Assembly (NCBI GenBank): GCA_947472645.1
Contig: CANJBQ010000005.1
Coordinates: 1-64,000 of the forward strand
Length of the DNA: 64,000 bases
Reading direction: 5' to 3'
Source: Burkholderiaceae bacterium
GTDB lineage: Bacteria > Pseudomonadota > Gammaproteobacteria > Burkholderiales > Burkholderiaceae
Part shown: positions 31,435-41,267 of the stretch, one piece after another
How positions within the stretch are numbered: position 1 is the first letter of the stretch
How the letters are laid out: each line of letters begins with the position of its first letter
Notes under the pieces: model-generated
Seen by the model: only the letters and a program-made list of their open reading frames with translations
What the model was told of the DNA's origin: nothing
Database searches by the model: none
Program-made: the position numbers and the translations under genes

Positions 31435-32567
31435 CAGTTATCCAATTTCATATTCGAGAAGTAAGCCCGGATCAGACTATGGTAACGTTCATCATCTAAT
31501 AAAAAAGCATCGTGCCCGTGTGGGGCGTCAATTTCAGCGTAGGTTACAGAGCTTTTGTTATCTAGTAATGCTTTGACAATTTCACGACTTCTTTCTGGGG
31601 CAAATCGCCAATCCGTCGTAAAACTAATGACAAGAAATTTTGATTTCACGACCGCTAAGGCTTTTGATAAATTGCCTGAATCATTTTTAGCAGGATCAAA
31701 ATAATCAAGAGCTCTCGTAATCAATAAATACGTATTGGCATCAAAATAATCCGCAAATTTATCGCCTTGATAACGTAAGTAACTCTCAACCTCAAACTCA
31801 GTATCAAAATTAAAGTTATATTCTTTGGGGGCGTCAGGATTACGCTTCAACTCTCGGCCAAATTTTTCTGCCATATCATCATTGGATAAGTAGGTAATAT
31901 GCCCAATCATTCTCGCCACCCTTAACCCACTTCGAGGCGTTACTCCCTGAGCATAATAATTACCCTCATGAAAATCTGGGTCACTCATAATTGCGTTTCT
32001 AGCAATTTCGTTGAAAGCGATATTTTGAGCTGATAAATTTGCAGCAGAAGCAATCACAATGCAGTGATCGACGCGGTCCGGATATTGAATACCCCAAGCA
32101 AGTGCCTGCATCCCGCCCAAACTTCCACCCATGACGGCGGCGAACTTTTGAATACCAAAATGGTCCGCTAATCGAGCCTGAGTATTTACCCAATCTTCGA
32201 CAGTGACCAAAGGAAAGCTACTGCCATAAGGTTGTTGCGTATTGGGGTTGATGCTCATTGGGCCTGTTGACCCAAAACAAGAGCCCAAATTATTAACCCC
32301 AATCACAAAAAAATGATTTGTATCTAATGGCTTGCCTGGTCCAATCATATTGTCCCACCAGCCTAACTTGCCAGAGTCGGGGTCATGACCCGCTACGTGA
32401 TGTGAGGCATTTAAAGCATGACAAATCAGTACAGCATTTGATTTCTGAATATTTAAAACACCATAGGTTTGAACCTCTAAAGAATATGGCGCTATCTGAG
32501 CGCCACTTTTTAGAATAATAGGCTCTTGAAATTCAATGGTCAGTGACTGAGTATTCAGACTGCTCAT
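31434..32567 (-). CDS. metX: Homoserine O-acyltransferase
   Basis: [45 protein letters not shown]. Confidence 0.95.
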   Translation of the reverse strand: MSSLNTQSLTIEFQEPIILKSGAQIAPYSLEVQTYGVLNIQKSNAVLICHALNASHHVAGHDPDSGKLGWWDNMIGPGKPLDTNHFFVIGVNNLGSCFGSTGPMSINPNTQQPYGSSFPLVTVEDWVNTQARLADHFGIQKFAAVMGGSLGGMQALAWGIQYPDRVDHCIVIASAANLSAQNIAFNEIARNAIMSDPDFHEGNYYAQGVTPRSGLRVARMIGHITYLSNDDMAEKFGRELKRNPDAPKEYNFNFDTEFEVESYLRYQGDKFADYFDANTYLLITRALDYFDPAKNDSGNLSKALAVVKSKFLVISFTTDWRFAPERSREIVKALLDNKSSVTYAEIDAPHGHDAFLLDDERYHSLIRAYFSNMKLDN

Positions 32568-33190
32568 ACCAATAACAGAACACTCATGGATAAAGTTGCG
32601 TTATCTAAAGGTGATTTTGTGAAGCCGCTTCTTGCAAAGCGATGCCATCGGCCAATGACGTAAGACATCATTAAGCTCGATCGATGGCTTATATCATCAG
32701 CTGTCCAATTAATTTCTTGCTGTGTTTGCATAATCCGAAAAGATTGCTTCATCGAAGCTTCAACTCTCTCTAATACCTGATTAATTCTTTCTTGAAGACG
32801 ACTATCTTCTTGAAACAAAGAATCTCCCAATAGTACTCGAGTCATGCCAGGGTTTTTTTCTGAGAAGGCTAATAAAAGTAATGTTATTTCTTGGATCTGT
32901 TGCTTACCATTTTCTTCTTTTGCAACAATTTGATTAATCAAACCAAAGATGGATTGTTCAATAAACGCAATTAAGCCATCAAACATTTGTGCTTTACTAG
33001 CAAAATGGCGATAAAGCGCAGCTTCAGATACCTGAATCTTGGCCGCTAAAGCAGCCGTTGTTACCCTATCACCGAGTGGGTTTTCTAACATTTCAGCTAA
33101 TGCTTGAAGGATTTGAACGCGTCGCTCTCCAGGCTTTGGACGTTTTCTCGTCGTAGCCTCTTCCATTGAATTAGTTGTCTTAGATTCCAT
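32564..33190 (-). CDS. slmA: TetR-family regulator, SlmA-like nucleoid occlusion factor
   Basis: [52 protein letters not shown]. Confidence 0.85.
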   Translation of the reverse strand: MESKTTNSMEEATTRKRPKPGERRVQILQALAEMLENPLGDRVTTAALAAKIQVSEAALYRHFASKAQMFDGLIAFIEQSIFGLINQIVAKEENGKQQIQEITLLLLAFSEKNPGMTRVLLGDSLFQEDSRLQERINQVLERVEASMKQSFRIMQTQQEINWTADDISHRSSLMMSYVIGRWHRFARSGFTKSPLDNATLSMSVLLLV

Positions 33191-33214
33191 AGCTGATATT
33201 TCTTAGCAACTCAT

Positions 33215-34153
<939 letters not shown>

Positions 34154-34154
34154 T

Positions 34155-34179
34155 TATATTAAGTAATTTGCTTAATATA
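34155..34179. repeat. Perfect 9-bp inverted repeat, 7-nt spacer, upstream of argB
   Basis: TATATTAAG-taatttg-CTTAATATA; AT-rich operator-like element. Confidence 0.5.
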
Positions 34180-34277
34180 CTCTCCTAATTCAATATTTTT
34201 ATTTCTTTTACTACGGATGCCCCAGCTGCTTAAGTTAAATTTTTATTTTTTTAATCAGAAAATGTTAAATTACTGGT

Positions 34278-34658
34278 ATGAGGCCTTCCAATTTACTAAA
34301 ATTTAGTCGTCTATTTGTCATGAGCACACTGCTCATGACGGCGCTTATTTTTTGCCAATTCTTGGGGCTCAAACATTCTATCGTCCACGGGTTTTCAAGT
34401 ACTCATTCTAATGTCCTCAATTTAGCTCCCTCTAGTAATTATTACTCTAGCGACTGGTTTAACCAGCAACCATCCTCCGCTGATCATCACTGTAGTGCCT
34501 GGGACCATGCAACTTTATCGATCGGAGCAATTTCTGCTTCTGCTCCCGCATTATGGGATCTAGGTACTTTTGAACTCAAGCTACAACACCCTCATCCATT
34601 TGTTTTACCCCTCGTTTTATTTTCCTATCTTTCAAGAGCTCCGCCCGTCCTAGTTTAG
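34278..34658 (+). CDS. Small exported/membrane protein with His/Cys motif, upstream of TonB receptor
   Basis: Hydrophobic N-terminus; SSADHHCSAWDHATLS; C-terminal LSRAPPVLV. Confidence 0.55.
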   Translation: MRPSNLLKFSRLFVMSTLLMTALIFCQFLGLKHSIVHGFSSTHSNVLNLAPSSNYYSSDWFNQQPSSADHHCSAWDHATLSIGAISASAPALWDLGTFELKLQHPHPFVLPLVLFSYLSRAPPVLV

Positions 34659-34704
34659 TCATTACTGTATCAAGTAATTTTCTATTCACATTGGAGGTGC
34701 TATT

Positions 34705-36735
34705 GTGTTTTCCCCTTTCTATCAAAAGAAGTATTTTCTCGTTGGCGTGTGTTTTTTACATCTGAATTGCCTGGCCGTTGATAACTCGACTTATCTAGGT
34801 AATTTGAACGGGTTTACTGTTTCAGGTTTTTCAGACTCTGCAAATAAAACAAGTTTGAATCTAGGTCAATCTGATTTACAAAAGAAATTGCCAGCTAATC
34901 TCGGGGAAGCTTTATTTGACGAATTAGGCATGAGTAGTTCTTCTTTTGGGCAAAGTGCAAACCGTCCCGTGATTCGAGGGGTAGCGGGATCAAGAGTCCC
35001 TATTTTCATGAATGGTATTAACTCTGGAGATATATCAAGTCTGTCCACAGACCATGCAGTCGCTTCAGAGATTTTATTTAATCAGCAAGTTGAAATACTG
35101 CGCGGTGGAGAATCATTACGCTATAGCTCGAGCGCTAGCCAAGGAATGATTAATCTTATCGACAGTAGAACCCCTACAACATTACTAAGCGTGCCTAGTA
35201 TTAGCTTTGTCAGTCAATACAACTTTAATAACCAAGGATTTACCAATGGCCTGCTTGTGGAAGAGTCTCTTGGGCAATGGACTCTTCATGTAGACGATAC
35301 TTCGCGTCAAACGAATAATTACCAACGCGCTGATGGTCAATTACAGGCAAACTCTTTTGAGCACCATAATGATTTTGGCTTTGGGGCTAGTTATTTTCGT
35401 GATACTGGATATAGCGGTTTTTCAATCAGCCAATATCAAAACTTTTATGGTATTCCATCTACGGAGGGATCCCGAATTGATTTACTACAAAATCGTTATC
35501 AAATCATCGATGAAATAAACGCCCCGTTTGAGGGTGTTTCGAAAATGAGCGCAAAATTTTCTTATGTTGATTACACTCATCGAGAGTTTTCAACATCCGG
35601 GGTTGCGCAAACATTTTTTACTAATAAAGCATTCGATGGTCGTGTAGAGCTCTTTCATCTTCCAATTGATGGTTGGTTAGGCTCATTTGGTATTCAAGGG
35701 GGTCAGAGCCAGCTTTCTGCTACTGATCTGACCAATCCTTTACTTTCAGCCGCAGTGATTCCTACAACTCAATCGATGAATTTAGCGGCGTTTGTTGTTG
35801 AAAATAAAACTTTTAGTTCAGTGGATGTTCAAAATGCATTACGGTACGAATTTGTTCAGCGCCAGCCAAATAACAATATTCCCTATTCTGATACCGCAAA
35901 CTTTTCAAACCCTGTTGGTGGGGGGGCTCCAAATATAATTTCTCCAATCAATACTCAGTTTTCCTTAATTTCTCTATCATCCCAGGGGTATTGGAACTAC
36001 TCTCCAGGACTTGCATTAGGCCTAAGGTTTAGTCTGACCCAGAGAGCTCCCGGCGTCGATGAGCTTTACTCTTTTGGTAATCACGACGCAACCGCAACTT
36101 TTGATGTTGGCAATCCTCAGCTTTCTAAAGAGACATCGAACCACATTGAGTTAGGTTGGCGCAAAAATACTGGCCTTATTCAAGGTAAGTTAAACCTTTA
36201 TCAAGATTATGTGAGTAACTATATTTACGCTTTATATACGGGTTCTGTCGATCAAGGTAAGAACTATCCTGTGAGACAATTTTTACAGTCTGATGCGAAG
36301 TTTCAGGGCATAGAAACTGAAATCACTTATAACCAAAATGGTTCAGGTTTTTCGGGGCGATTCTTTGGCGATTCCTCTCAAGGTGTTTTTACTCAAGGAG
36401 GTTATCTACCTCTTCAGCCGGCTACTCGGCTAGGCGGCTTTGTTGCCTATAGTTATAACAGTTGGAAATCGAATCTATCTCTTATCCACGCATTTGGTCA
36501 ATCGAATACTGTATATAGCACTTTTTATTCAGGGCCAAGCACTAGTGGTTATAACAAACTCGACCTTAGAATAGCGAAGGCTCTCTCGTTTGGAAAAATG
36601 AGTGGGGCAATATACCTTCAGGGTAGTAACTTATTAAACGATACTATTCGTTACTCCACGACGGTTGATACTCTTCGTAACAACGCACCTCAGCCTGGAA
36701 GAGCAATAGTCGCAGGAATTAAGATTGATTACTAA
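34705..36735 (+). CDS. TonB-dependent outer-membrane receptor (ZnuD-like plug; GTG start)
   Basis: Plug motif SSSSFGQSANRPVIRGVAGSRVPIFMNGINSGD, VEILRGGESLRYSSSASQGMINLID; C-terminal beta strand GRAIVAGIKIDY. Confidence 0.88.
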   Translation: MFSPFYQKKYFLVGVCFLHLNCLAVDNSTYLGNLNGFTVSGFSDSANKTSLNLGQSDLQKKLPANLGEALFDELGMSSSSFGQSANRPVIRGVAGSRVPIFMNGINSGDISSLSTDHAVASEILFNQQVEILRGGESLRYSSSASQGMINLIDSRTPTTLLSVPSISFVSQYNFNNQGFTNGLLVEESLGQWTLHVDDTSRQTNNYQRADGQLQANSFEHHNDFGFGASYFRDTGYSGFSISQYQNFYGIPSTEGSRIDLLQNRYQIIDEINAPFEGVSKMSAKFSYVDYTHREFSTSGVAQTFFTNKAFDGRVELFHLPIDGWLGSFGIQGGQSQLSATDLTNPLLSAAVIPTTQSMNLAAFVVENKTFSSVDVQNALRYEFVQRQPNNNIPYSDTANFSNPVGGGAPNIISPINTQFSLISLSSQGYWNYSPGLALGLRFSLTQRAPGVDELYSFGNHDATATFDVGNPQLSKETSNHIELGWRKNTGLIQGKLNLYQDYVSNYIYALYTGSVDQGKNYPVRQFLQSDAKFQGIETEITYNQNGSGFSGRFFGDSSQGVFTQGGYLPLQPATRLGGFVAYSYNSWKSNLSLIHAFGQSNTVYSTFYSGPSTSGYNKLDLRIAKALSFGKMSGAIYLQGSNLLNDTIRYSTTVDTLRNNAPQPGRAIVAGIKIDY

Positions 36736-36740
36736 GAAAA

Positions 36741-37295
36741 TTAATCGCCAAATAATTTTTGACGCAATTCGCGACGCTCTTGAGCCTCTAGCGAAAGATT
36801 CGCTGTTGGCCTTGCTAACAACCTAGAAACACCTATAGCCTCGCCGGTCTCTTCACACCAACCATATTCCCCGGACTCAATTCTGCCCAAGGCCTGCTCT
36901 ACTTTTTTGAGCAATTTTCTTTCACGATCGCGTGTTCTAAGTTCTAAAGCATGCTCTTCTTCAATCGTTGCTCGGTCTGCTGGATCTGGTACTAGAATGT
37001 TTTCTCTTAAGTTCTCTGTCGTTGCATCTGCATTCTTTAATATATCGTCACGCAATTTCTGTAAGCGGTCCTTAAAAAACTCTAACTGGGCAGGACTCAT
37101 GTAATCCTTGTCGGACATTTTTACAAGAGCAGCCTCAGTAATCAGCTCTAAAGATTTTTGGATGGGTTTTGCTTTTTCTGTCATTACTTTTTCTTTAACG
37201 GGTTTCTTTACTTCTACGGGTTTTGTTGCAATTGCTTGAGTCGCTTTTTTAGTTATTGGTTTTTTACTTGTCGGTTTTTTTATTGTTGTCGCCAT
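36741..37295 (-). CDS. dksA: DksA-type RNA polymerase-binding factor with Lys-rich N-terminal extension
   Basis: YMSPAQLEFFKDRLQKLRDDIL, DPADRATIEEEHALELRTRDRERKLLKKVEQAL, YGWCEETGEAIGVSRLLARPTANLSLEAQERREL. Confidence 0.93.
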   Translation of the reverse strand: MATTIKKPTSKKPITKKATQAIATKPVEVKKPVKEKVMTEKAKPIQKSLELITEAALVKMSDKDYMSPAQLEFFKDRLQKLRDDILKNADATTENLRENILVPDPADRATIEEEHALELRTRDRERKLLKKVEQALGRIESGEYGWCEETGEAIGVSRLLARPTANLSLEAQERRELRQKLFGD

Positions 37296-37339
37296 TTTGT
37301 CTTCCTTGTGTATAAAAACACTTTTAATATGTCATTTAA

Positions 37340-38368
37340 TTAAACTAAGCAGCCCTCTAAGCCCATCATAAGAGTATCTTTTGGTAAATCTTGGCCAATA
37401 AATACGATTTTGGTTTGTTTTAATTCATTACCCCAAGCTCCAGCCATATCGCTTCCCATCATTTCATGGACTCCTTGCAATACAACCTTTCTGTTTGACC
37501 CTTTGATATACAGGACACCTTTATAACGCAATAATTTTTCACCAAAGACCGATAAGATACCACCTAAAAAATCTTCTAGCTTTTTGTGATCAAATGGGCG
37601 TTCACTTCGGAATACGAAGGATTGGATTTTATCAGTATGTCCATGATGATGATGGTGATCATGATGATCATGGTCGTGATGGTCATTGGGGCCACAATTT
37701 TCATGATCGTCTTGCTCTAAAAAATGAGGGTCAATATCTAACTTCGCATTTAAATTAAACCCATGTAAATCAAATACCTCATCTAAATTAACAACGCCAT
37801 GAGTAATCTCTTTGATCGGTGCCTTCGGGTTCATATGCACGATTCGATTTCTTAATGCTTGGCGCACACCCTCTTCCACAACGTCACATTTAGTAATAAA
37901 AATCTGATCAGCAAACCCTACCTGATTTTGTGCTTCTACATGCTGATCTAATTGTTGATCGCCGTGCTTAGCATCAACTAAGGTGACGACGGCGTCTAAT
38001 ACAAAATGTTCAGCGACATCGTCATCCATAAAGAATGTTTGAGCAACCGGACCAGGATTTGCAATTCCAGTAGTTTCTATAACAACACGATCAAATTGTA
38101 TTTTTTTCGTCTTTCTTTGATCCCAAAGCTGGTTAAGAGCCTCGACTAAATCTCCACGTATCGTACAACAAACGCAACCGTTACTCATTTGAACAATTTG
38201 CTCGTTACTATTTTGGATCAAAATTTCGTTGTCAATATTCTCTTCACCAAACTCATTTTCGATGACCGCTATTTTTTTGCCGTGTTCAGCCGTCAAAATA
38301 TGTTTTAGTAATGTGGTTTTGCCGCTGCCTAAAAAGCCCGTCAATATGGTTACAGGTATAAGTGCCAT
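37340..38368 (-). CDS. CobW/COG0523-family GTP-dependent metallochaperone with His-rich loop
   Basis: VTILTGFLGSGKTTLLKHIL, SNGCVCCTIRGDL, HHDHDHHDHHHHHGH. Confidence 0.93.
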   Translation of the reverse strand: MALIPVTILTGFLGSGKTTLLKHILTAEHGKKIAVIENEFGEENIDNEILIQNSNEQIVQMSNGCVCCTIRGDLVEALNQLWDQRKTKKIQFDRVVIETTGIANPGPVAQTFFMDDDVAEHFVLDAVVTLVDAKHGDQQLDQHVEAQNQVGFADQIFITKCDVVEEGVRQALRNRIVHMNPKAPIKEITHGVVNLDEVFDLHGFNLNAKLDIDPHFLEQDDHENCGPNDHHDHDHHDHHHHHGHTDKIQSFVFRSERPFDHKKLEDFLGGILSVFGEKLLRYKGVLYIKGSNRKVVLQGVHEMMGSDMAGAWGNELKQTKIVFIGQDLPKDTLMMGLEGCLV

Positions 38369-38404
38369 GTCTTTCTAAATCATCCTTTTAAGCAGTCTTG
38401 TCTT

Positions 38405-39610
38405 TCAAACTCGCTCTAATAATAAACCCTTGAGATAATCGCCTTCAGGGAAACATGTTAATTTAGGATGGTCTAGCCCTGAAGTCAAGCGCTTTAATAC
38501 ACGAAACTTCAAATCGCCAGCTTTTTGATGATTTGCGGCCTCCTTAGAGGCCGTAAAGATAGTTTTTTCAAATAACTCCATGTCCATCGCCCCCGAACAA
38601 GAGAAAGTGAGTATTAACCCACCTTTTGAGACCATTTGCATAGCGGTTCGGTTAATTTCTTTATAGGCCTTAATCGCCTTTAAAAGGTGTGCCGCCGATG
38701 GTGCAAACTTTGGTGGGTCAAGCACAATCATATCAAATTGTTCATTTGCCACCCTGAGTGCTTTGAGAGTCTCAAATGCATCTTTATCATGCCAAGTGGC
38801 TCTATTTTGGTCAAATTGATTCAATTTTGTCTGTTTTTTGGCGATTTCCAGAGCGTCTCCTGAGGAATCGACCGAAATCACTTCTTTTGCCCCGCCTTTG
38901 AGTGCCGCTAAAGAAAATCCACCTGTGTAGCAAAACGTATTTAATACCCTTCGGTTTGCTGCTAACTCCAACACTAAACGTCTGTTATCTCTTTGATCAA
39001 TGTAAAAACCAGTTTTATGCCCGTATAAAGGATCTACTAAATACTGAATATCGTTTTCTTGAACAAGCACCTCCGAAGATGGGTTAGGTCCAAATAAGAC
39101 TCCTGTACTAGAAGTTAGGCCTTCACGCTGCCTCACAGCCGCATCAGATCTTTCATAAATAGATTCGCAGCCCGTTTGGGAAGCCAGTATTGGCACAAGG
39201 ACATCTTTCCATTGCTCGGCACCCGCGCTTAAAAACTGACATACCAAGGTTTTGTCATATTGGTCCACAACAAGGCCTGGTAATCCATCAGCCTCTCCAA
39301 ATATGAGGCGAATTGCATTGGTATGCTTGACCCATTGTTTGCGGTGATCAATCGCTGCGGCAATCTTGCGCTTAAAAAAAGCGTGGTCAATAGGCTCTTC
39401 TGGATCCCAAGACCACATTCTTGCCCGAATTTGGGAGTGGGGGCTGTATGCCGCTCGGCCAATCAATTGTTTTGCGTGATTGAAGACCTGTACTGTAGTA
39501 CCGATACCAACTTTACCCTCATATTTTGCGATAGTTCCAGCAAATACCCAAGGATGTTGATTGAGAACAGAGTGTTCTTTGTCTGCTTCTAAATAAATAC
39601 TGGCTTGCAT
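38405..39610 (-). CDS. rlmI: 23S rRNA m5C methyltransferase, RlmI-like
   Basis: HPWVFAGTIAKYEG, RQREGL, GHKTGFYIDQRDNR, LNTFCYTGGFSLAAL, DPPKFAP. Confidence 0.88.
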   Translation of the reverse strand: MQASIYLEADKEHSVLNQHPWVFAGTIAKYEGKVGIGTTVQVFNHAKQLIGRAAYSPHSQIRARMWSWDPEEPIDHAFFKRKIAAAIDHRKQWVKHTNAIRLIFGEADGLPGLVVDQYDKTLVCQFLSAGAEQWKDVLVPILASQTGCESIYERSDAAVRQREGLTSSTGVLFGPNPSSEVLVQENDIQYLVDPLYGHKTGFYIDQRDNRRLVLELAANRRVLNTFCYTGGFSLAALKGGAKEVISVDSSGDALEIAKKQTKLNQFDQNRATWHDKDAFETLKALRVANEQFDMIVLDPPKFAPSAAHLLKAIKAYKEINRTAMQMVSKGGLILTFSCSGAMDMELFEKTIFTASKEAANHQKAGDLKFRVLKRLTSGLDHPKLTCFPEGDYLKGLLLERV

Positions 39611-39612
39611 AA

Positions 39613-40608
39613 TTACTTTGTCTTTGCTCGAGGGTGAGCCAAATCATAGGCTTGCGCAAGATGTTGGAAATCTAAGGAAGTATAAATTTGGGTACTTCCA
39701 ATACTGGCATGTCCAAGCATTTCTTGAACGGCTCTTAAATCATGTGAGGACTGTAACACATGACTTGCAAAACTATGTCGCAACATATGTGGATGGACAT
39801 GCACAGGGAGCTGAGCACGAATCGCTAAATGTTTCATTCGTGCTTGAACAGTCCTCGGAGATAATCTTTGCAATTTATCATTAATGAAAATGGGTCCTGC
39901 TAATTGCTCTCTTTTTTGGAGTATCGCTGACCAGACATCAAACCAAGTTCTTAATGCCGTCATCGCAGCAGAACCAATTGGTACGATCCGCCGCTTTCCA
40001 CCCTTACCAAGCACATACACCTCTGCGCTATCCCAAGCAATCCAACCAGCCGAGCCCACTGGATAACCATAAGACAAACTACCATCTATGCCTAAAATCT
40101 CTGACAACCTTAACCCTGATGAATAAAAGAGTTCGACTAAAGCATGATCTCTCACGTTAATCCAGGCCGAGGAATCTTTTGTATAGGCCTGTGATTCCGC
40201 TTGCGCTTTTTCCATAAGAACAATTGCATATTCCACACTTAAAGCTTTTGGTAAAGATTTAGCTTTTCTTGGGGCTTTAATATCTTGTACTGGGTTCGTC
40301 TTAATCTCGTTGATACCTAGATCTAATCGCGGCACAGCTAACCAATCAAAAAAAGTTCTCCAAGCAGAAAGTAATCGGGCGATTGATCTAGGAGAAGATC
40401 CAGCGGAATGAAGCTTGGCGACCCAAGATCGGATATGGGGGGTTTTTACAAGATGAGCTTCCAATTGCTCTTGTTGAATATTTTTACATAGGGTATTTAA
40501 ATCTTGCTGATATGCCTTCAGGGTATGGGGCGATAACTGACGAACTACCCTTAGTTGCTCTAAGAAACCATCAACCGCAAGGAGCTCCTTGGTGGTTGAG
40601 GTTGGCAT
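39613..40608 (-). CDS. xerC: Tyrosine recombinase XerC
   Basis: LSPHTLKAYQQDL, ELFYSSGLRLSEIL, HPHMLRHSFASHVLQSSHDLRAVQEMLGHASIGSTQIYTSL. Confidence 0.92.
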   Translation of the reverse strand: MPTSTTKELLAVDGFLEQLRVVRQLSPHTLKAYQQDLNTLCKNIQQEQLEAHLVKTPHIRSWVAKLHSAGSSPRSIARLLSAWRTFFDWLAVPRLDLGINEIKTNPVQDIKAPRKAKSLPKALSVEYAIVLMEKAQAESQAYTKDSSAWINVRDHALVELFYSSGLRLSEILGIDGSLSYGYPVGSAGWIAWDSAEVYVLGKGGKRRIVPIGSAAMTALRTWFDVWSAILQKREQLAGPIFINDKLQRLSPRTVQARMKHLAIRAQLPVHVHPHMLRHSFASHVLQSSHDLRAVQEMLGHASIGSTQIYTSLDFQHLAQAYDLAHPRAKTK

Positions 40609-41249
40609 TATATATTCCGGAATCGGTATAAGGCCGCCGCCGCAAGCCGCCCAAGTTGATATATATAATTTAAGCCAATACCTGACACAAATTTTTGTGT
40701 GTCAGGACTCATCAGAAGTAGCGCGCCTAAGGTGTCATCTTTATAGCTCAGGCGTGTTAGCACAAAACTTCCCTCAGCAATCAGCGCTTCTGCATCGATC
40801 CATTTTTGGGCTAATTGAATATCTCCACAAATAGCCTCTTTTTCTAATTGCTGATGAAGCTCTAGCGATATATTTTGAGGCGCAATGACTTTTACTTGAC
40901 CAACATCAAACAATCGATTTAATCCAGAGGTAATACTTTCAATGGCAGTTAGCTGATCATTCGCAAGCAATAACTCTTCAAGCCAATTAATCATCAAACT
41001 TTGTGTCCGATCATTTTCAGTCCCAAACCGTAACATCTCAAAAAGACGTTGATTTAAGTCTCGGTTCTGGCTTCGTAAAAGTGCCATCTGCTTTTCTTGC
41101 AAAGATATAGCTTTCCCACTATGGGTATTTGCTAACTCGATTTTTGTTAATAGATCTGGGTGTCTATCAAAAAATCCAGGTGTGCTAATTAACCAATCAG
41201 CGACTAGTTGTTCTTGATTTTGTTGAGTTGAGTCTTGTTCAATGTCCAT
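40608..41249 (-). CDS. DUF484-family protein
   Basis: VADWLISTPGFFDRHPDLLTKIELANTHSGKAISLQEKQMALLRSQNRDLNQRL; adjacent to xerC as usual. Confidence 0.88.
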   Translation of the reverse strand: MDIEQDSTQQNQEQLVADWLISTPGFFDRHPDLLTKIELANTHSGKAISLQEKQMALLRSQNRDLNQRLFEMLRFGTENDRTQSLMINWLEELLLANDQLTAIESITSGLNRLFDVGQVKVIAPQNISLELHQQLEKEAICGDIQLAQKWIDAEALIAEGSFVLTRLSYKDDTLGALLLMSPDTQKFVSGIGLNYIYQLGRLAAAALYRFRNI

Positions 41250-41267
41250 GTGAAACCTTATTTCAAT

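Noticed and set aside
34180-34270. Possible Zur or Fur box in the AT-rich region before the metal locus
   Set aside because: AT-rich fragments such as aaaatgttaaattac only loosely resemble half-sites; no symmetric match I would defend.
37620-37690. Short CAT/GAT-rich tract as a CRISPR or tandem-repeat array
   Set aside because: It is in-frame coding sequence for the His-rich loop of the CobW GTPase; no repeat-spacer structure.
39613-40608. Tyrosine recombinase as evidence of an integrated mobile element
   Set aside because: Housekeeping XerC next to DUF484, the normal chromosomal context; no attachment repeats, phage or plasmid genes nearby.
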